Shown here piece by piece: positions 34,491 to 46,455 of a stretch of 64,000 nucleotides of DNA. The stretch is from Theropithecus gelada (Eukaryota; Chordata; Mammalia; Primates; Cercopithecidae): assembly GCF_003255815.1 (NCBI RefSeq), contig NC_037682.1, positions 5,929,115 to 5,993,114 on the forward strand, given 5' to 3'. Position numbers and translations under genes: made by a program. The notes beneath the pieces are model-generated. The model saw only the letters and a list, made by a program, of their open reading frames with translations. It ran no database searches and was not told where the DNA came from. Each line of letters begins with the position of its first letter. Position 1 is the first letter of the stretch.

Positions 34491-35822
34491 CCTTCCTCCC
34501 CATCCCTCCGTAGGCAGCATCCTTAGTGAGTCCATTAGCCAGAGCGTCTCCCCAGGCAGGCAGTTGGGGGTGGCTGTAATAGCCTTTCCCAGCCCACAAG
34601 AACCCCCATGTCCTCCACGGCCTCACCTGGACCCCCCACGGCGGGTCTCACTAATGCTGTGAGATCTCCTCGGCCATCCCCGGTGGCATTCAGGAAGGGA
34701 GGTATCGCCTTTCCTCAAAGGCCCTGGCCTCATCCTCCATTTCACTGCAGCCAGGCTGTCTCCTGTGGGGGCCGTGGGGCTGTGCTCAGGTCCATTAGCC
34801 TTGAGCCGGCTCTTCTGGGCCAGCACCACGGCACCCACATGCGGAGGCCCTGGCAGGCGGGGCAGGCACCCATCCTGCATTTATACCTCAGGCCCGAACC
34901 TGAGGGCCTTCTGCTCAGAGGGAACCCAGTGAAGACCAGCAGGGGATCCCGGGGACAGGCTCCTCTGAGCTTGGGGGCAGCCCTGTCCAGTGGGAGAGAA
35001 GCAGGCAGCTCGGGCCAGAGCCAGAACAGGGCGAGCGGCTCAGGGGCCTGGGCCTAGGTGGTTGCTGAAGCCTCCAGCTCTGCAGTGGGCAGGCACCTGC
35101 CACCTTCGCCGAGGGACCACACACTGCATCCAGGACAGGTGAGAGGCCTGTTTTTTGCAATCTGGGTGAAGGCAGGAGAGCATGGGGGACAGAAGCGATG
35201 CTTTGCACCCGTGGGACCTGGGGGGCAGTTCCTGCTTGGCCAGGGTGGCCGGTAGCCCAGCAAGCATCTCAGCTTCTCTGAACCCAGATAAAGCAGAGAT
35301 AATGAAAGCCACCTCACAGACATTCAAAGCGCGGATGAGCTCACGTCACCAGCCCTGGGACCTGCCACCTCAGTGTGACAGCAGAGCAGGGAGAAGCGTC
35401 AGACAAGTTAAATTCAAGAAGACAGAGTTTGTTTTTGAGAAAACAAGCTTATGAGACAACCAGGCCCTGTGCTTTCATTTATGTTAAAAAACATACATTT
35501 ATAGGTAAATGCACAGAAAAAAATCTTGAAGGATTTATGGTGATACCCGGGGTGGGGGGAAGACAGGGGCAGACCTTCTTTCTTCTTTAGCATGGGAACC
35601 TTTCAAAATATGACTGTATTTGCATCTTATCTGTGTCATGGTTAAAGATGTTTATGGCCCAAGGAGAAAGGGACAATGTCATACTAGCCAAGGGTAAGAA
35701 CCCGTTTCCGTGTTTTCAGTGGAATGGACAGGAATCCTAAAAGTTAACATGAGAGATTGTCTATCAGAAACCTCACCTGACATTGAATACGAGAGGACAG
35801 TTTCCAACCTAGTGCTTTCCCC

Positions 35823-35823
<1 letters not shown>
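34491..35823. other. Intergenic DNA without recognisable genes
   Basis: GC-rich to about 35380, then AT-rich sequence that may be an old repeat. No gene. Confidence 0.4.

Positions 35824-35867
<44 letters not shown>
35824..35867 (+). repeat. (CA)n microsatellite, about 22 units
   Basis: An uninterrupted run of ACACAC; likely polymorphic. Confidence 0.97.
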
Positions 35868-35872
<5 letters not shown>

Positions 35873-35937
35873 AACACATTCTAAAAATCAGGCTCCGTTA
35901 TTGGCCATAAGGCAGTGGAAATAGAAAATACTTTTAA

Positions 35938-36235
35938 AGACTGGGCGCGGTGGCTCACGCCTGTAATCCCAGCACTTTGGGAGGCTGAGGCAGGCGGATC
36001 ACCTGAGGTCAGGTGTTTGACACCAGCCTGGCCAACAGGTGAAACCCCGGTCTCTCCTAAAAATACAAAAATTAGTCAGGTGGTGGCAGACGTTGGTAAT
36101 CCCAGCTACTCGGGAGCCTGAGGCATGAGGATCGCTTGAACCCGGGAGGCGGAGGCTGCACTGAGCTGAGATTGCATCACGGCACTCCAGCCTGGGCAAC
36201 AGGGTAAGATTCCATCTCAAAAAAGAAAAAAGAAA
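35938..36235 (+). mobile_element. AluS-type element
   Basis: Sense Alu starting near GACTGGGCGCGGTGGCTCAC, tail AAAAAAGAAAAAAG. Confidence 0.92.
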
Positions 36236-37204
36236 ATACTTTAAAAATCTGAAATATTTTAAACCCAGCAACTGGGGAATGAAAGCATGCCACGCACAGA
36301 CCCGAAGCGTGAAAGCTCACACACAGGAAACGCTTGGAGGAACCTCTTCCCAAAGTAATTATCTCTGGTGGTGAGATTATGAGCAACTTTTCTTTCTCGG
36401 TGTTTTGAGTGTCTATCCAGCGTCTCCAATGTGCTCTATAGTAAACACGAATAACTGTGGTCATAAGAACAAGACCCCCAAATTTCAGGAAGTGCTCCGT
36501 CTCAGGACTGTGCATGCTCACTTCCATGGGTCCTGACCCGGGGCCATCGCTGTTATTAACGCCTCTCCTCCCAGGGGTCTCCACGGTCTCTGATGTGTCC
36601 AGTGGCCAAGCAAAGCAGCGCTGAGCCCACTAGAACGTCGTAAACACCCCTTGACGCCATGCGGCCGTTGACGGGCTGAGCAATGAGCACTTACCCCCCA
36701 CTGCAGTATCTCCTCGACGTCTCGTTCATCATTGATTAGTGCTGGGGGGCAGGAGTTAGCGTAAATCGGGGCTTCTCTTGGCTCTGATGGGGATCGGGAG
36801 CAAGCCTCAAGCTCAGAACCTCTAACAGAGCCCCAGAGCCACTCAGGGGAACCGTGTGACCCCGGATGAGGGTTAAGCAGTCTGGGGCCCCACCAGGGGT
36901 CCATCTGTCCGTCAGTCCATCAGGCACTCAGCCAATAAACTCTGAGTGCTCATGATGTGCTGGGCACGGTGCCCCCTGGCTGGCCCTGGATACCCCTGTA
37001 CCCTTCCTAGGAAGAGAAGGCTGAGAGCAGAGCCACCTGGGGCCAGGTCCCAGCTGTTCCTGCTGTGCCGGGCTCAGCTGGGAAGGTGTCTTGTGGGTGG
37101 GCTTCAACTTGCCCTCTCCCAAGTCCAGGATCAACCCCCTAGTGAGCAGTGTGTGGCGATGGTGTGAGACACTCTGCTCTCTACGGTGGGCACGCCCGTG
37201 TCAG
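36236..37204. other. Intergenic DNA without recognisable genes
   Basis: Old repeat-like start (AATTATCTCTGGTGGTGAGA), an L2-like scrap near 36940, otherwise unique. Confidence 0.4.
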
Positions 37205-37622
37205 GGGCCACAGGAGTTTCCTGTGGCTGCACAGACCAGGCAGCTTAAAGCACAAAGCTCCTCTCGCATGGTCGCCAGGCCAAAACCCAGAAGCAGGGTC
37301 AGCAGGGCCGTGCGCCCCGAGGCTCCAGAGAACCCCTCCTTGCTTCTGGTTTCTAGTGGCTCCAGGCATTCCTGGGATGTGGCCGCATAAACACAGTGTC
37401 TGCCTGTGTCTTCATGAGGCCTCCTCTTCTCACTAGGCAACTCCTGTGTGTGTCTCTTATAAGGACTGGGATTAGGGGCCAACTGCATCATCCAGGATGG
37501 TCTCATCTCGAGATCCTTAACTCAATTACAACTGCAAAGACCCTACCTCCAAATAAGTCACATTCACGGGTTCCGGAACAGGGATGTATCTTTAGGGGCC
37601 ACCTTTCAGCCCCCTACAGGAA
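37205..37622 (-). mobile_element. MLT1-like MaLR LTR relic
   Basis: CTGTGGCTGCACAGACCAGG ... GGGGCCACCTTTCAGCCCCC shows the reversed MLT1 layout. Confidence 0.5.
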
Positions 37623-37719
37623 CCAGCCAAGGGTATAACCTGCTGGTCTGCACACTCATTCATCCATCAGCAAGTCTTTGTTGAACATTTGCTACCTGCA
37701 GGCATGGTACTACGTGTTA

Positions 37720-38022
37720 GGTTTTGTTTTGTTTTGTTTTGTTTGAGATGGAGTCTCGGTCTCTTGCCCAGGCTGGAGTGCAATGGCGTGATCTGGGCTC
37801 ACTGCAACCTCTGCCTCCTGGATTCAAATGATTCTCCTGCCTCAGTCTCCCGAGTAGCTGGGATTACAGGCACACACCACCACGCCTGGCTAATTTTTGT
37901 ATTTTTTAGTAGAGACGGGGCTTCACCATATTGGCCAGGCTGGTGTCGAACTCCTGACCTCGTGATCCACCCACCTCGGCCTCCCAAAGTGCTGGGATCA
38001 CAGGTGTGGGCCACTGTGCCTG
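37720..38022 (-). mobile_element. AluS-type element
   Basis: Antisense Alu preceded by (GTTTT)n. Confidence 0.92.
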
Positions 38023-38067
38023 GACTCGTGTTTGGTTTTTTAAAGGGAAGGTGAGGGTTAAAGAAAG

Positions 38068-38107
<40 letters not shown>
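38068..38107 (+). repeat. (GA)n microsatellite
   Basis: About 18 GA units right before the VNTR region. Confidence 0.95.
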
Positions 38108-38110
<3 letters not shown>

Positions 38111-38190
38111 AGGCTCTACATGAAATGCAGGTACACTGTAAAAACCTGCAGAGGTCGGCGACCAGCTTGATGCCAGAGCCCACCACCGTT

Positions 38191-38500
38191 TACAGGCTGG
38201 GGTACTTGCAGGCTGGGGTACTTACAGGCTGGGGTGCCTACAGGCTGGGGTACTTACAGGCTGGCGTGCTTACAGGCTGGGATGCTTACAGGCTGGGGTA
38301 CTTGCAGGCTGGGGTACTTACAGGCTGGCGTGCTTACAGGCTGGGATGCTTACAGGCTGGGGTACTTACAGGCTGGGGTGCTTGCAGGCTGGGGTACTTA
38401 CAGGCTGGGGTGCTTACAGGCTGGGGTACTTGCAGGCTGGGGTGCTTACAGGCTGGGGTGCTTACAGGCTGGGGTGCTTACAGGCTGGGGTACTTGCAGG
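38191..38500 (+). repeat. 16-bp VNTR, about 19 units
   Basis: Tandem units of CAGGCTGGGGTRCTTR without gaps. Variants (CGTG, GATG, GGTG) form a pattern: units 4-6 are repeated exactly as units 8-10, which shows a 64-bp higher-order duplication. Because 16 is not a multiple of 3 the frame rotates through three translations, so it is not coding. Confidence 0.97.
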
Positions 38501-39630
38501 TATGGGCGTGAGGGGTCTGGGCAGTCAGGCTTGCTGCCTGGCAGGATATTGATAAGATCATGGGGGTGTTGCTTGCACTTTCTCCCAGCAGAATATGAAA
38601 TTCGGGCTGTTTCTCACGGCCCGAATCCCTGTGGAATGTTTCACTTCCACCAAGGTCTGCGCAGTGGCAGGGGCCTTACAAAATGGTGCAGCTCACACTA
38701 GGGACCGGGTGGACAGACAGAGCGATCAAGTCAGACACGGTGCCCACCCGTCCAGCCGACAGGCCGGCTGAACTCACTCCGTCTGCAGAGACGAGGGAAG
38801 GAGGGCTGGGAGTTCAGGGAGTACGCTGCAGAGCGCTTAATCCAGGGGCCAAGCCACAAACATGTATTGAGCACCACTGTGTGCCAGCCCCTGATTCAGG
38901 GGTGGCAGAGACACGTACTCTCCCCTATCCTCCTCCTCCCCACTCACCCCTGCGCCCTGAAGCTCACATCACTGCAGAGAAGCCGGGCATCTCCACTGAT
39001 GTGGCCAGTTTTCACGTATGTGTTGGCTTTTACTAGAAAATAGTCACAGCTCATTATTCTACTTCGGTTGGGATAAGGGCTCCTGTCCTTCAACCCCTCC
39101 ACCCCAAATCCCTCTTCCTTTCCTCAGCCCCAGTGCTTGACACCCTCCTGCTATCAAGGAGTAAGAGGATGCCAGGGAGTGTCACCTTCCCCCCTCAGGT
39201 CCCTGGCTGACCCACGCCTGGTTCTGCACCTCCTCCTGGTGACGTCCCAGCTCCTAGCTGGCCAAGCCCCCCACTGTAGGCCGGGTCCCCTCTCCTCTCG
39301 CCCCCTCCCCAGGAAATCATTCCTGCAGCTGTGGCCTCTCCCACGCATCAGGAGTCCCCTCTCCACTAACTCACTATCCTCGAACACAGCACACAATCAC
39401 ATCGTTCCAACAAATGGAGAGATCAGCCTCCCTGTCATTTTTCTGATCTCCTACCCCACCCATGACCACACATGCCTTTGAATGTCACCTGCACTCTCTC
39501 AGGGGTCCCTGCAGCTGAGCATCTTCCCCGGGAGGGGTCCTCTGGGGCCATCTCCCTAATGCATGCCCCGCCCCCCCAACCCTCATCCCTTTGTGACCCA
39601 CCAGGGTTCCGCATAAAGGCCCCCCATCAA
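38501..39630. other. Intergenic DNA without recognisable genes
   Basis: GC-rich, with an L2-like scrap (TGTATTGAGCACCACTGTGT) near 38865. No gene. Confidence 0.4.
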
Positions 39631-39926
39631 GGCCGGGCGTGGTGGCTCATGCCTGTAATCCCAGCACTTTGGGAGGCCGAGGCGGGTGGATCACCTGAGG
39701 TCAGGAGTTCAAGACCAGCCTGGCCAACATACTGAAACCCTGTCTCTACTAAAAATACAAAAATTAGCTGGGCATGTTGGCCTGTGCCTGTAATCCCAGT
39801 TACTCGGGAGGCTGAGGCAGGAGAATCACTTGAACCCGGGAAGCGGAGGTTGCAGTGAGCTGAGATCGCGTCACTACACTCCAGCCTAGTGACAAGAGCA
39901 AGACTCTGTGTCAAAAAAAAAAAAAA
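39631..39926 (+). mobile_element. AluS-type element
   Basis: Sense Alu with target duplication AAAGGCCCCCATC on both flanks (about 39615 and 39924). Confidence 0.93.
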
Positions 39927-40779
39927 GGCCCCCATCGCAGCTCTCCCCAGCAGCTCTCCCCAGCAGCTCTCGCCAGCACCCTCACAGGTGCCGGGCTGAA
40001 GCCACCTTGCTGTCCCTGCTCAGGGACAGTCTCTCCTGCCGGATGGTATCCACAGGTGCAAGGCAGGGCCTGTCTCTTTCTCTCCAGCACCCCAGTACCT
40101 GGAATAGCCCCTGACACACTGCTGGCCCCTGGGAAATGTCTGCAAGGGGCTCCCTGGTGACCCCCAAGAGGAAGCCAGGTGCCCTGAGGGCCTCTGAACC
40201 CCACTGGACATCATCACCCTGTCCAGGCACCCAGAGCAGAGTGGGGGACGGGGAAGGTGGCAGGTGGGGGACAATGGCCTGGGAGACCCATCTGAAGTAT
40301 AACCACAAGGACCGTGGGACAGCAGCATGAGTCTGCACCTTCCCCTTTCAGAGTTGCAGGGCCCCACAGGGCACTGCGCAAACACCCCTGAACCCACACA
40401 GAGTAGACCCGCGTCATCCTGCAGCAGCCATGTTGGTGCACAGGTGACCCAGAGGCAGAGGCCAGGCTCCATGGCATTAGATGGGGGGTTCCCCAACAAG
40501 CTGGAGAGGGATCAGGCAACAGGTCCCCAAGCCCCCCTGGGAAGGGCCTGACCCTGGGGCCCAGCCACATACACACACACTTCTCCTGCAGTCAGCACCC
40601 TGCTCCCTCACCTGGCTTCCCCCAACTCCCTTCCCACCTGAGTCCCTCCCGGCCCCTACCCTCTGAGTCCCTCACCTTGTTAGTTACAGCCTGAGCTGTA
40701 GGGTGGGACTGCCTTTAACTGTGTGTTTCCTACACACAACTGTGAGCTCATGGCCGTCGTGGTCATCGTTATATGTGCT
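39927..40779. other. Intergenic DNA without recognisable genes
   Basis: GC-rich unique DNA; a small CAGCTCTCCCCAG tandem follows the Alu. No gene. Confidence 0.4.
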
Positions 40780-41000
40780 CTGTGTGTCTGTGTACATGGG
40801 TATACGTGTGTGTGTGTTTACTGTGTATATGTGTATGTGCTGTGTATAGAGCTATGTGTTCTGTGTGTATATATGTGCTACGTATGTATATATGAATATA
40901 TGCTATGTGCAATATGTGTATATGTCTGTGCATATGTGTGTGTGCACTATTATATATGTGTATGTGTTTTTATAAATATGTATGTATGTATCTGGCACAT
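40780..41000 (+). repeat. (TG/TA)n-rich low-complexity block
   Basis: Irregular TGTGTATATGTG units over about 220 bases. Confidence 0.9.
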
Positions 41001-41307
41001 AGTATGAGTTTGGTAAATGTTTAAATCTGTTTTGAACCTGAGGGGACATTTCCAATGATAGTAGAATCTGAATTTACTACCGCTTGCATGATGCCAAATC
41101 TCCCAGCCAAGAAATCCATCAAAAACCTGGTCCTGGACCTGTGAAATCCTTTGAATATCCACAGAGGCCAATGCCAAATGCCTGGGTAGCAAAACCTTTA
41201 TGACAACGTGGGGCTCCCACAAGAAAAAGTAATGATATCCCTGTAGAAGGAAACCAGTAATTGCAAACATAAAAATAAAAAAATAATAAAAATAATAATA
41301 AAAAAAC

Positions 41308-41602
41308 AGCCAGTTGCGGTGGCTCACGGCTGTAATCCAGCACTTTGGGAGACTGAGGTGGGCAGATCACTTGAGGTCAGGAGTTCCAGACCAGCCTGGC
41401 CAACATGGCAAAAACCCATCTCTACTAAAAATACAAAGATTAGCCAAGCATGGGGGCACATGCTTGCAATCCCAGCTACTTGGGAGGCTGAGGCAGGAGA
41501 ATCGCTTGAACCCAGGAGGCAAAGTTTGCAGTGAGCCAAGATTATGGCCACTGCACTAGAGCCTGGGCAACATAGTGGAACTCTGTCTCAAACACAAAAA
41601 AA
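41308..41602 (+). mobile_element. AluS-type element
   Basis: Sense Alu in (AAT)n context, tail AAACACAAAAAAAATT. Confidence 0.9.
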
Positions 41603-43099
41603 ATTAGTAAGGATGAAGAGGACCACTACATAAAGGACACGATTCCCCAGTGTTATCAAATAATCTTGGATTTGTAGTCACTTAACAAAGTTTCAAAATA
41701 GGTGGAAGACAAAATGACAAGACCTCAGTCATCACGGGTTGATATTTATAGCAGACAAATTAATAAAGCTACAGATAATGTAAACAGCATAATTTTTAAA
41801 ACATAGTCAAGCGGATATAGAAAGAAAATAGAAATTAACCATCTATTAGGCTTCAAAATGCATCTCAACAAATCTCAAAAAACTGACCACATTATCTGAC
41901 TTTCTTGCAATATTAACAACAAAAAGATAGCTAGACTCATGCATTAAAAAATGTATTTCTAAATAACTTACAGACATTTAAAATTCGTATTTGCAATAGT
42001 TTTGAATTATAAGCTATTTAGACAACAATAAAAACACTCGATATCAAAATTTATGAAACATCTAAAGAAATACTTAGTGCTACATTTATAGCCCTAAATA
42101 CCTGTTACCAAAAAGAGAAGATTTAAAAATTAATTACATAAGCATTCAACAAAGGAAGCTGAAAAAGAATCATAGCGTAAATCCAAAGAAAATGGGGAAA
42201 AAAAAGCATAAATTAAGGAAATATGAAGCAAAGAAACAGTAGAGATGATTTTTATTTTTAAATAGTTCTCATAAAACAACCCTCTGGCAAACTAATCAAG
42301 AAAAAACAGGAGTAAAGTCACAAATAAAGACTGGCAGATAGAAGTGAAGTTGTAAAAATTCTGAATGAATATAAGAAACTACTGTGTGTATTGTACTGAT
42401 AAATGTGAAACCAAAAAGCAAGAACAATTTTCTAGAAAAATAATATTGCCTACTGTAACTCAGTAAGAAATTAAATGCCTGAGTAGACTGAAAACATTAA
42501 ATACATTGGATTTGTAGTTCTTTTTAAAGCCATGCACGTCCACTCACACTTACATAAAAATTACCAGACCAGATGGTCTTACCTTCTGCCAAACCTTCAA
42601 AGAAAGATAATCCTTACATGACACAAATTGTTCTAGAAGACAGAGAAAAAGGGTAACCTCTCCAACTCATTTTATAAAGCCAGTGTCATCTTTTAGCTTT
42701 GAAATAAAAAACAGGCAAGGATAGTACCAGAAGGGGAAATTATGGGCCAATTGCAGATATAAACATGGATGAAAATGTTCTAAACAAAATCAAAGCAAAA
42801 AACCCTCAGAACTAACTAAATGGTTTATCTTAGAAATAGAAGGTTGAATAAATGCCAGAAAATCTATCAATATATATTCACCACATAAACAGACAGAAGG
42901 AGAAAAAAAGAAAATTTTTATCTTGGTAGATGCAGAAAAAAAGGTTTATGACAAATTCCATGCAGTTCTGATAAAAACTCTCAGAAAACTACAAGGAAAC
43001 CTTCTCACTTTGAGAAAAGATAGTACCAAAAACTGAGAGTAAACATCATATCTAATGGAGAAACTTTAGACACATGCTCTTTAAAATTAGACAGAAGAT
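41603..43099 (+). mobile_element. Old L1 ORF2 region, degenerate
   Basis: AT-rich. It shows L1 ORF2-like sequence such as TACATTTATAGCCCTAAATA and TGGTAGATGCAGAAAAAAAGG, with many stops. The Alus at 43100-44938 interrupt it. Confidence 0.7.
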
Positions 43100-43395
43100 G
43101 GCCGGGCGCGGTGGCTCATGCCTGGAATCCCAGCACTTTGGGAGGCCGAGGCGAGTGGATCATGAGGTCAGAAGATTGAGACCATCCTGGCTAACACAGC
43201 GAAACCCCAGGTTGCTAAAAATACAAAAAATTAGCTGGGCGTGGTGGTGCGTGCTTGTAGTCCCAGCTACTCGGGAGGCTGAGGCAGGAGAATTGCTTGA
43301 ACCTGGGAGTCAGAGGTTGCAGTGAGCTGAGATTGTGCCACTACACTCCAGCCTGGGCGACAGAGCAAGACTCCATTTCAAAAATAAATAAAAAT
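43100..43395 (+). mobile_element. AluY-type element
   Basis: Sense Alu with GAGACCATCCTGGCTAACAC, typical of AluY, plus local differences. Confidence 0.9.
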
Positions 43396-43525
43396 AAAAA
43401 TCATAAACCCTCAGATCCAAGAACCTCAATGAATATAATGAACAGCAAAATAAACTATACCAAAAAATATCATATCTACACTTTTGAAAACCAACGTTAA
43501 GAGAAGACCTTAAAACAGCCAGACA

Positions 43526-44123
43526 GGCCAGGTGCAGTGGCTCATGCCTGTAATCCCAGCACTTTGGGAGGCTGAGGTAGGTGGATTGCTTGAGCTCACG
43601 AGTTTGAGACCAGCCTCGGTAACTTGGCGAAATCCCATCTCTACAAAAAATACAAAAATTAGCTGGGTGGCCGGGCGCGGTGGCTCAAGCCTGTAATCCC
43701 AGCACTTTGGGAGGCCGAGACGGGCGGATCACGAGGTCAAGAGATCGAGACCATCCTGGCGAACACGGTGAAACCCCGTCTCTACTAAAAAATACAAAAA
43801 ACTAGCCGGGCGAGGTGGCGGGCGCCTGTAGTCCCAGCTACTCGGGAGGCTGAGGCAGGAGAATGGCGTAAACCCGGGGGGCGGAGCTTGCAGTGAGCTG
43901 AGATCCGGCCACTGCACTCCAGCCCGGGCGACAGAGCCAGACTCCGTCTCAAAAAAAAAAAAAAAAAAAATTAGCTGGGCATGGTGGTGTGCACCTGTAG
44001 TCCCAGCTACTTGGGAGGCTGAGGTGGGAGGATGGCTTGAGCCCAGGAGATGAAGATTGCAGTGAGTCGAAATTGTGCCACTGCATTCCAGCCTGGGTGA
44101 CAGAGCCAGACCCCGTCTCAAAA

Positions 44124-44152
<29 letters not shown>
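43526..44152 (+). mobile_element. Host Alu interrupted by a younger Alu
   Basis: The left part (43526-43668) and right part (43980-44152) are one older Alu with an (AAAT)n tail, split by the insert at 43669-43967. Confidence 0.92.
43669..43967 (+). mobile_element. Young nested AluY, AluYR-like (Old World monkey lineage)
   Basis: Starts GGCCGGGCGCGGTGGCTCAA, has a pure A-tail, and is flanked by AAAAATTAGCTGGG on both sides. It carries AAAATACAAAAAACTAGCC and GAGATCCGGCCACTGCACTC, which I associate with the cercopithecid AluYR group. Very little decay. Confidence 0.85.
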
Positions 44153-44154
<2 letters not shown>

Positions 44155-44637
44155 GAGGGAGAAAAGAATGAGAATTATTACAGAGCTCTTTTCAGAAGTT
44201 ATGCAAGACAAGAGACCACAGAATGACATCTTTAAAGTTTTAAAAGATAAATTTAAAAAACGGTCAACCTAGACTTCTTTATCTAGAGAAAATATCCTTC
44301 AAAAATGAAGGTGATACATTACCTACAAAAATTAACTTAAAATGAATCAATGACTTAAATATAAGAGCTAAAGCCACAAAATCCTTAGAAAAGAACACAG
44401 AGGTAAATCTCCAATCTCCATGAACTTGGATTTGGCAGTGGATTCTTAGATATGACACCAAAGACACAAGCAGCAAAAGAAAAAAATAGATAAACTGGAC
44501 TTCATCAAAGTAAAAACCTTTGTGTCTCAAAGGACACCATCAGGAGAGTGAAAAGGCAACCTACAGAGTGGGAGAAAATATTTGTAAATCATATCTCATA
44601 AGAGTCTAATATATACAATTTTTATTTTTAAAAAACT
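44153..44637 (+). mobile_element. L1 ORF2 3' part, degenerate
   Basis: Contains ACTGGACTTCATCAAAGTAA and GAGTGAAAAGGCAACCTACA, typical of the L1 ORF2 C-terminal region. Confidence 0.85.
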
Positions 44638-44938
44638 TTCGGCGTGGTGGCTGACACCTATAATCCCAGCACTTTGGGAGGCCAAGGCCGGTGGATCACC
44701 TGAGGTCAGGAGTTCAAGAGCAGCCTGGCCAATACAGTGAAACCCTGCCTCTACAAAAGTACAAAAATTAGCCAGGCATGATGGCAGGTGCCTGTAATCC
44801 CAGATACTCGGGAGGCTGAGGCGGAAGAATCACTTGAATCTAGGAGGCAGAGGTTGCAGTGAGCCGAGATCGTGCCATTGCACTCCAGCCTGGGCAAGAA
44901 AGTGAGACTCTGTCTTAAAAATAAATAAATAAGTAAAT
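44638..44938 (+). mobile_element. AluS-type element in L1
   Basis: Sense Alu lacking its first few bases; an AAACTTT-like duplication occurs on both flanks. Confidence 0.9.
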
Positions 44939-45225
44939 AAAACTTTAACAGTTCAACAATAAAAAGACAATCCAATTTTAAAGTAGAAAGGATCTGAATA
45001 GATATTTCCTCAAAGATATACAAATCACCAATAAGCATGTGAAAAAATGTTCAACATCATTTGTCATTAGGGAAATGCAAATCAAAATCACAATGAGATA
45101 CTAATTCACACACCGACTAGGATGGCTACAATAAAAAAGACAGATAATAAAAAATCTTGGTGAAGGTGTAGAGAAGTCAGAACCCTCATACATTGTAGGT
45201 GCCTACTTTATTCACGGAAAGGGCC
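44939..45225 (+). mobile_element. L1 ORF2/3' part, continued
   Basis: TTCAACATCATTTGTCATTAG and GGGAAATGCAAATCAAAATC are classic L1 sequence. Confidence 0.85.
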
Positions 45226-45706
45226 TGGACAACGGTGAGAACTCACTGGGGTACACTGAATGAATGAACTACCGAATTCATAATTGAATGCAGAAATTAA
45301 TGGAATCCTCCCAATGTCCGATTCATCAGCAAGGCTTATGGACTCTACTTTTAAATTTTATTCCAAACCCAGTTGTTTCTCATGACCTACACTCCACAGC
45401 CACCACCCCAGTTCAGCTCCCACTAGCACCTGCATCAGACTCCTTACTTGCCTCCCAGCCTCTCCTCTTGTCCTTATCAGTCTATTCTCCATGCAGCAGC
45501 CTAAACAAACTTTGAAAAATTAACTAAGTTACTGTCAACATCACGGTTTTCATGTTGGATGGTGGGTACCTACATTAATATGCATACAAACATACATACA
45601 CTAAAAAATAAAAGAGGGCAACCAATGTTAACAGGATGTCATGAAAAAAGAAGTATTATTATTAACCCAATTCCATGCATCAGCTGTCCAATAAAAATGT
45701 AAGTAG
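45226..45706. other. AT-rich intergenic DNA
   Basis: No gene; probably old repeat remains. Confidence 0.35.
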
Positions 45707-46027
45707 GCCGGGCGCAGTGGCTCATGCCTGTAATCCCAGCACTTTGGGAGGCTGAGGCGGGTGGATCACGAGGTCAGGAGATTGAGACCAGCCTAGCATC
45801 ACGAGGTCAGGAGATTGAGACCAGCCTAGCCAACATGGTGAAACCCTGTCTGTACTGAAAATACAAAAATTAGCTGGGCATGGTGGCACGTGCCTGTAGT
45901 CCCAGCTACTTGGGAGTCTGAAGCAGGAGAATTGCTTGAACCACGGAGCTGGAGGTTGCAGTGAGCCGAGATCACACCACTGCACTCCAGCCTGGTGACA
46001 GAGGGAGACTCCATCTCAAAAAAAAAA
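45707..46027 (+). mobile_element. Alu with a 33-bp internal tandem duplication
   Basis: ATCACGAGGTCAGGAGATTG... occurs at 45765-45797 and again, identical, at 45798-45830. Confidence 0.95.
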
Positions 46028-46151
46028 GTAAGTAAAACTTTTTAGATGTAATAAAATACCATTTACAATACCGGTAAAACCACTACAACAATATCTAAAA
46101 ATTAACACAATAAAGTGTACAGAACTTTCGTGAGTAAAATTTCAATGTTAT

Positions 46152-46455
46152 GGCCAGACACAGTGGCTCACACCTGTAATCTCCACACTTTGAGAGCCCG
46201 AGGCAGGCCAGATCACCTGAGGTCAGGAGTTCGAGACCAGCCTGGCCAACATGGCAAAACCCCATCTCCACTAAAAATACAAAACTTAGCCAGGCGTGGT
46301 GGCAGGTGCCTGTAATCCCAGCTACTCTACTCAGGAAGCTGAAGCAGGAGAATCACTTAAAACCAGGAGGTGGAGGTTGCAGTGAGCCCAGATTGTGCCA
46401 CTGCACTCCAGCGTGGGCAAAAAGAGTGAGACTCTACCTGAAAAAAAAAAAAAAA
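46152..46455 (+). mobile_element. AluS-type element
   Basis: Sense Alu, diverged at the start, with an A15 tail. Confidence 0.9.

Noticed and set aside
38125..38701. Repeat proteins encoded by the VNTR (QAGVLTGW-type)
   Set aside because: The 16-base period makes all frames look repetitive; there are no splice or promoter features.
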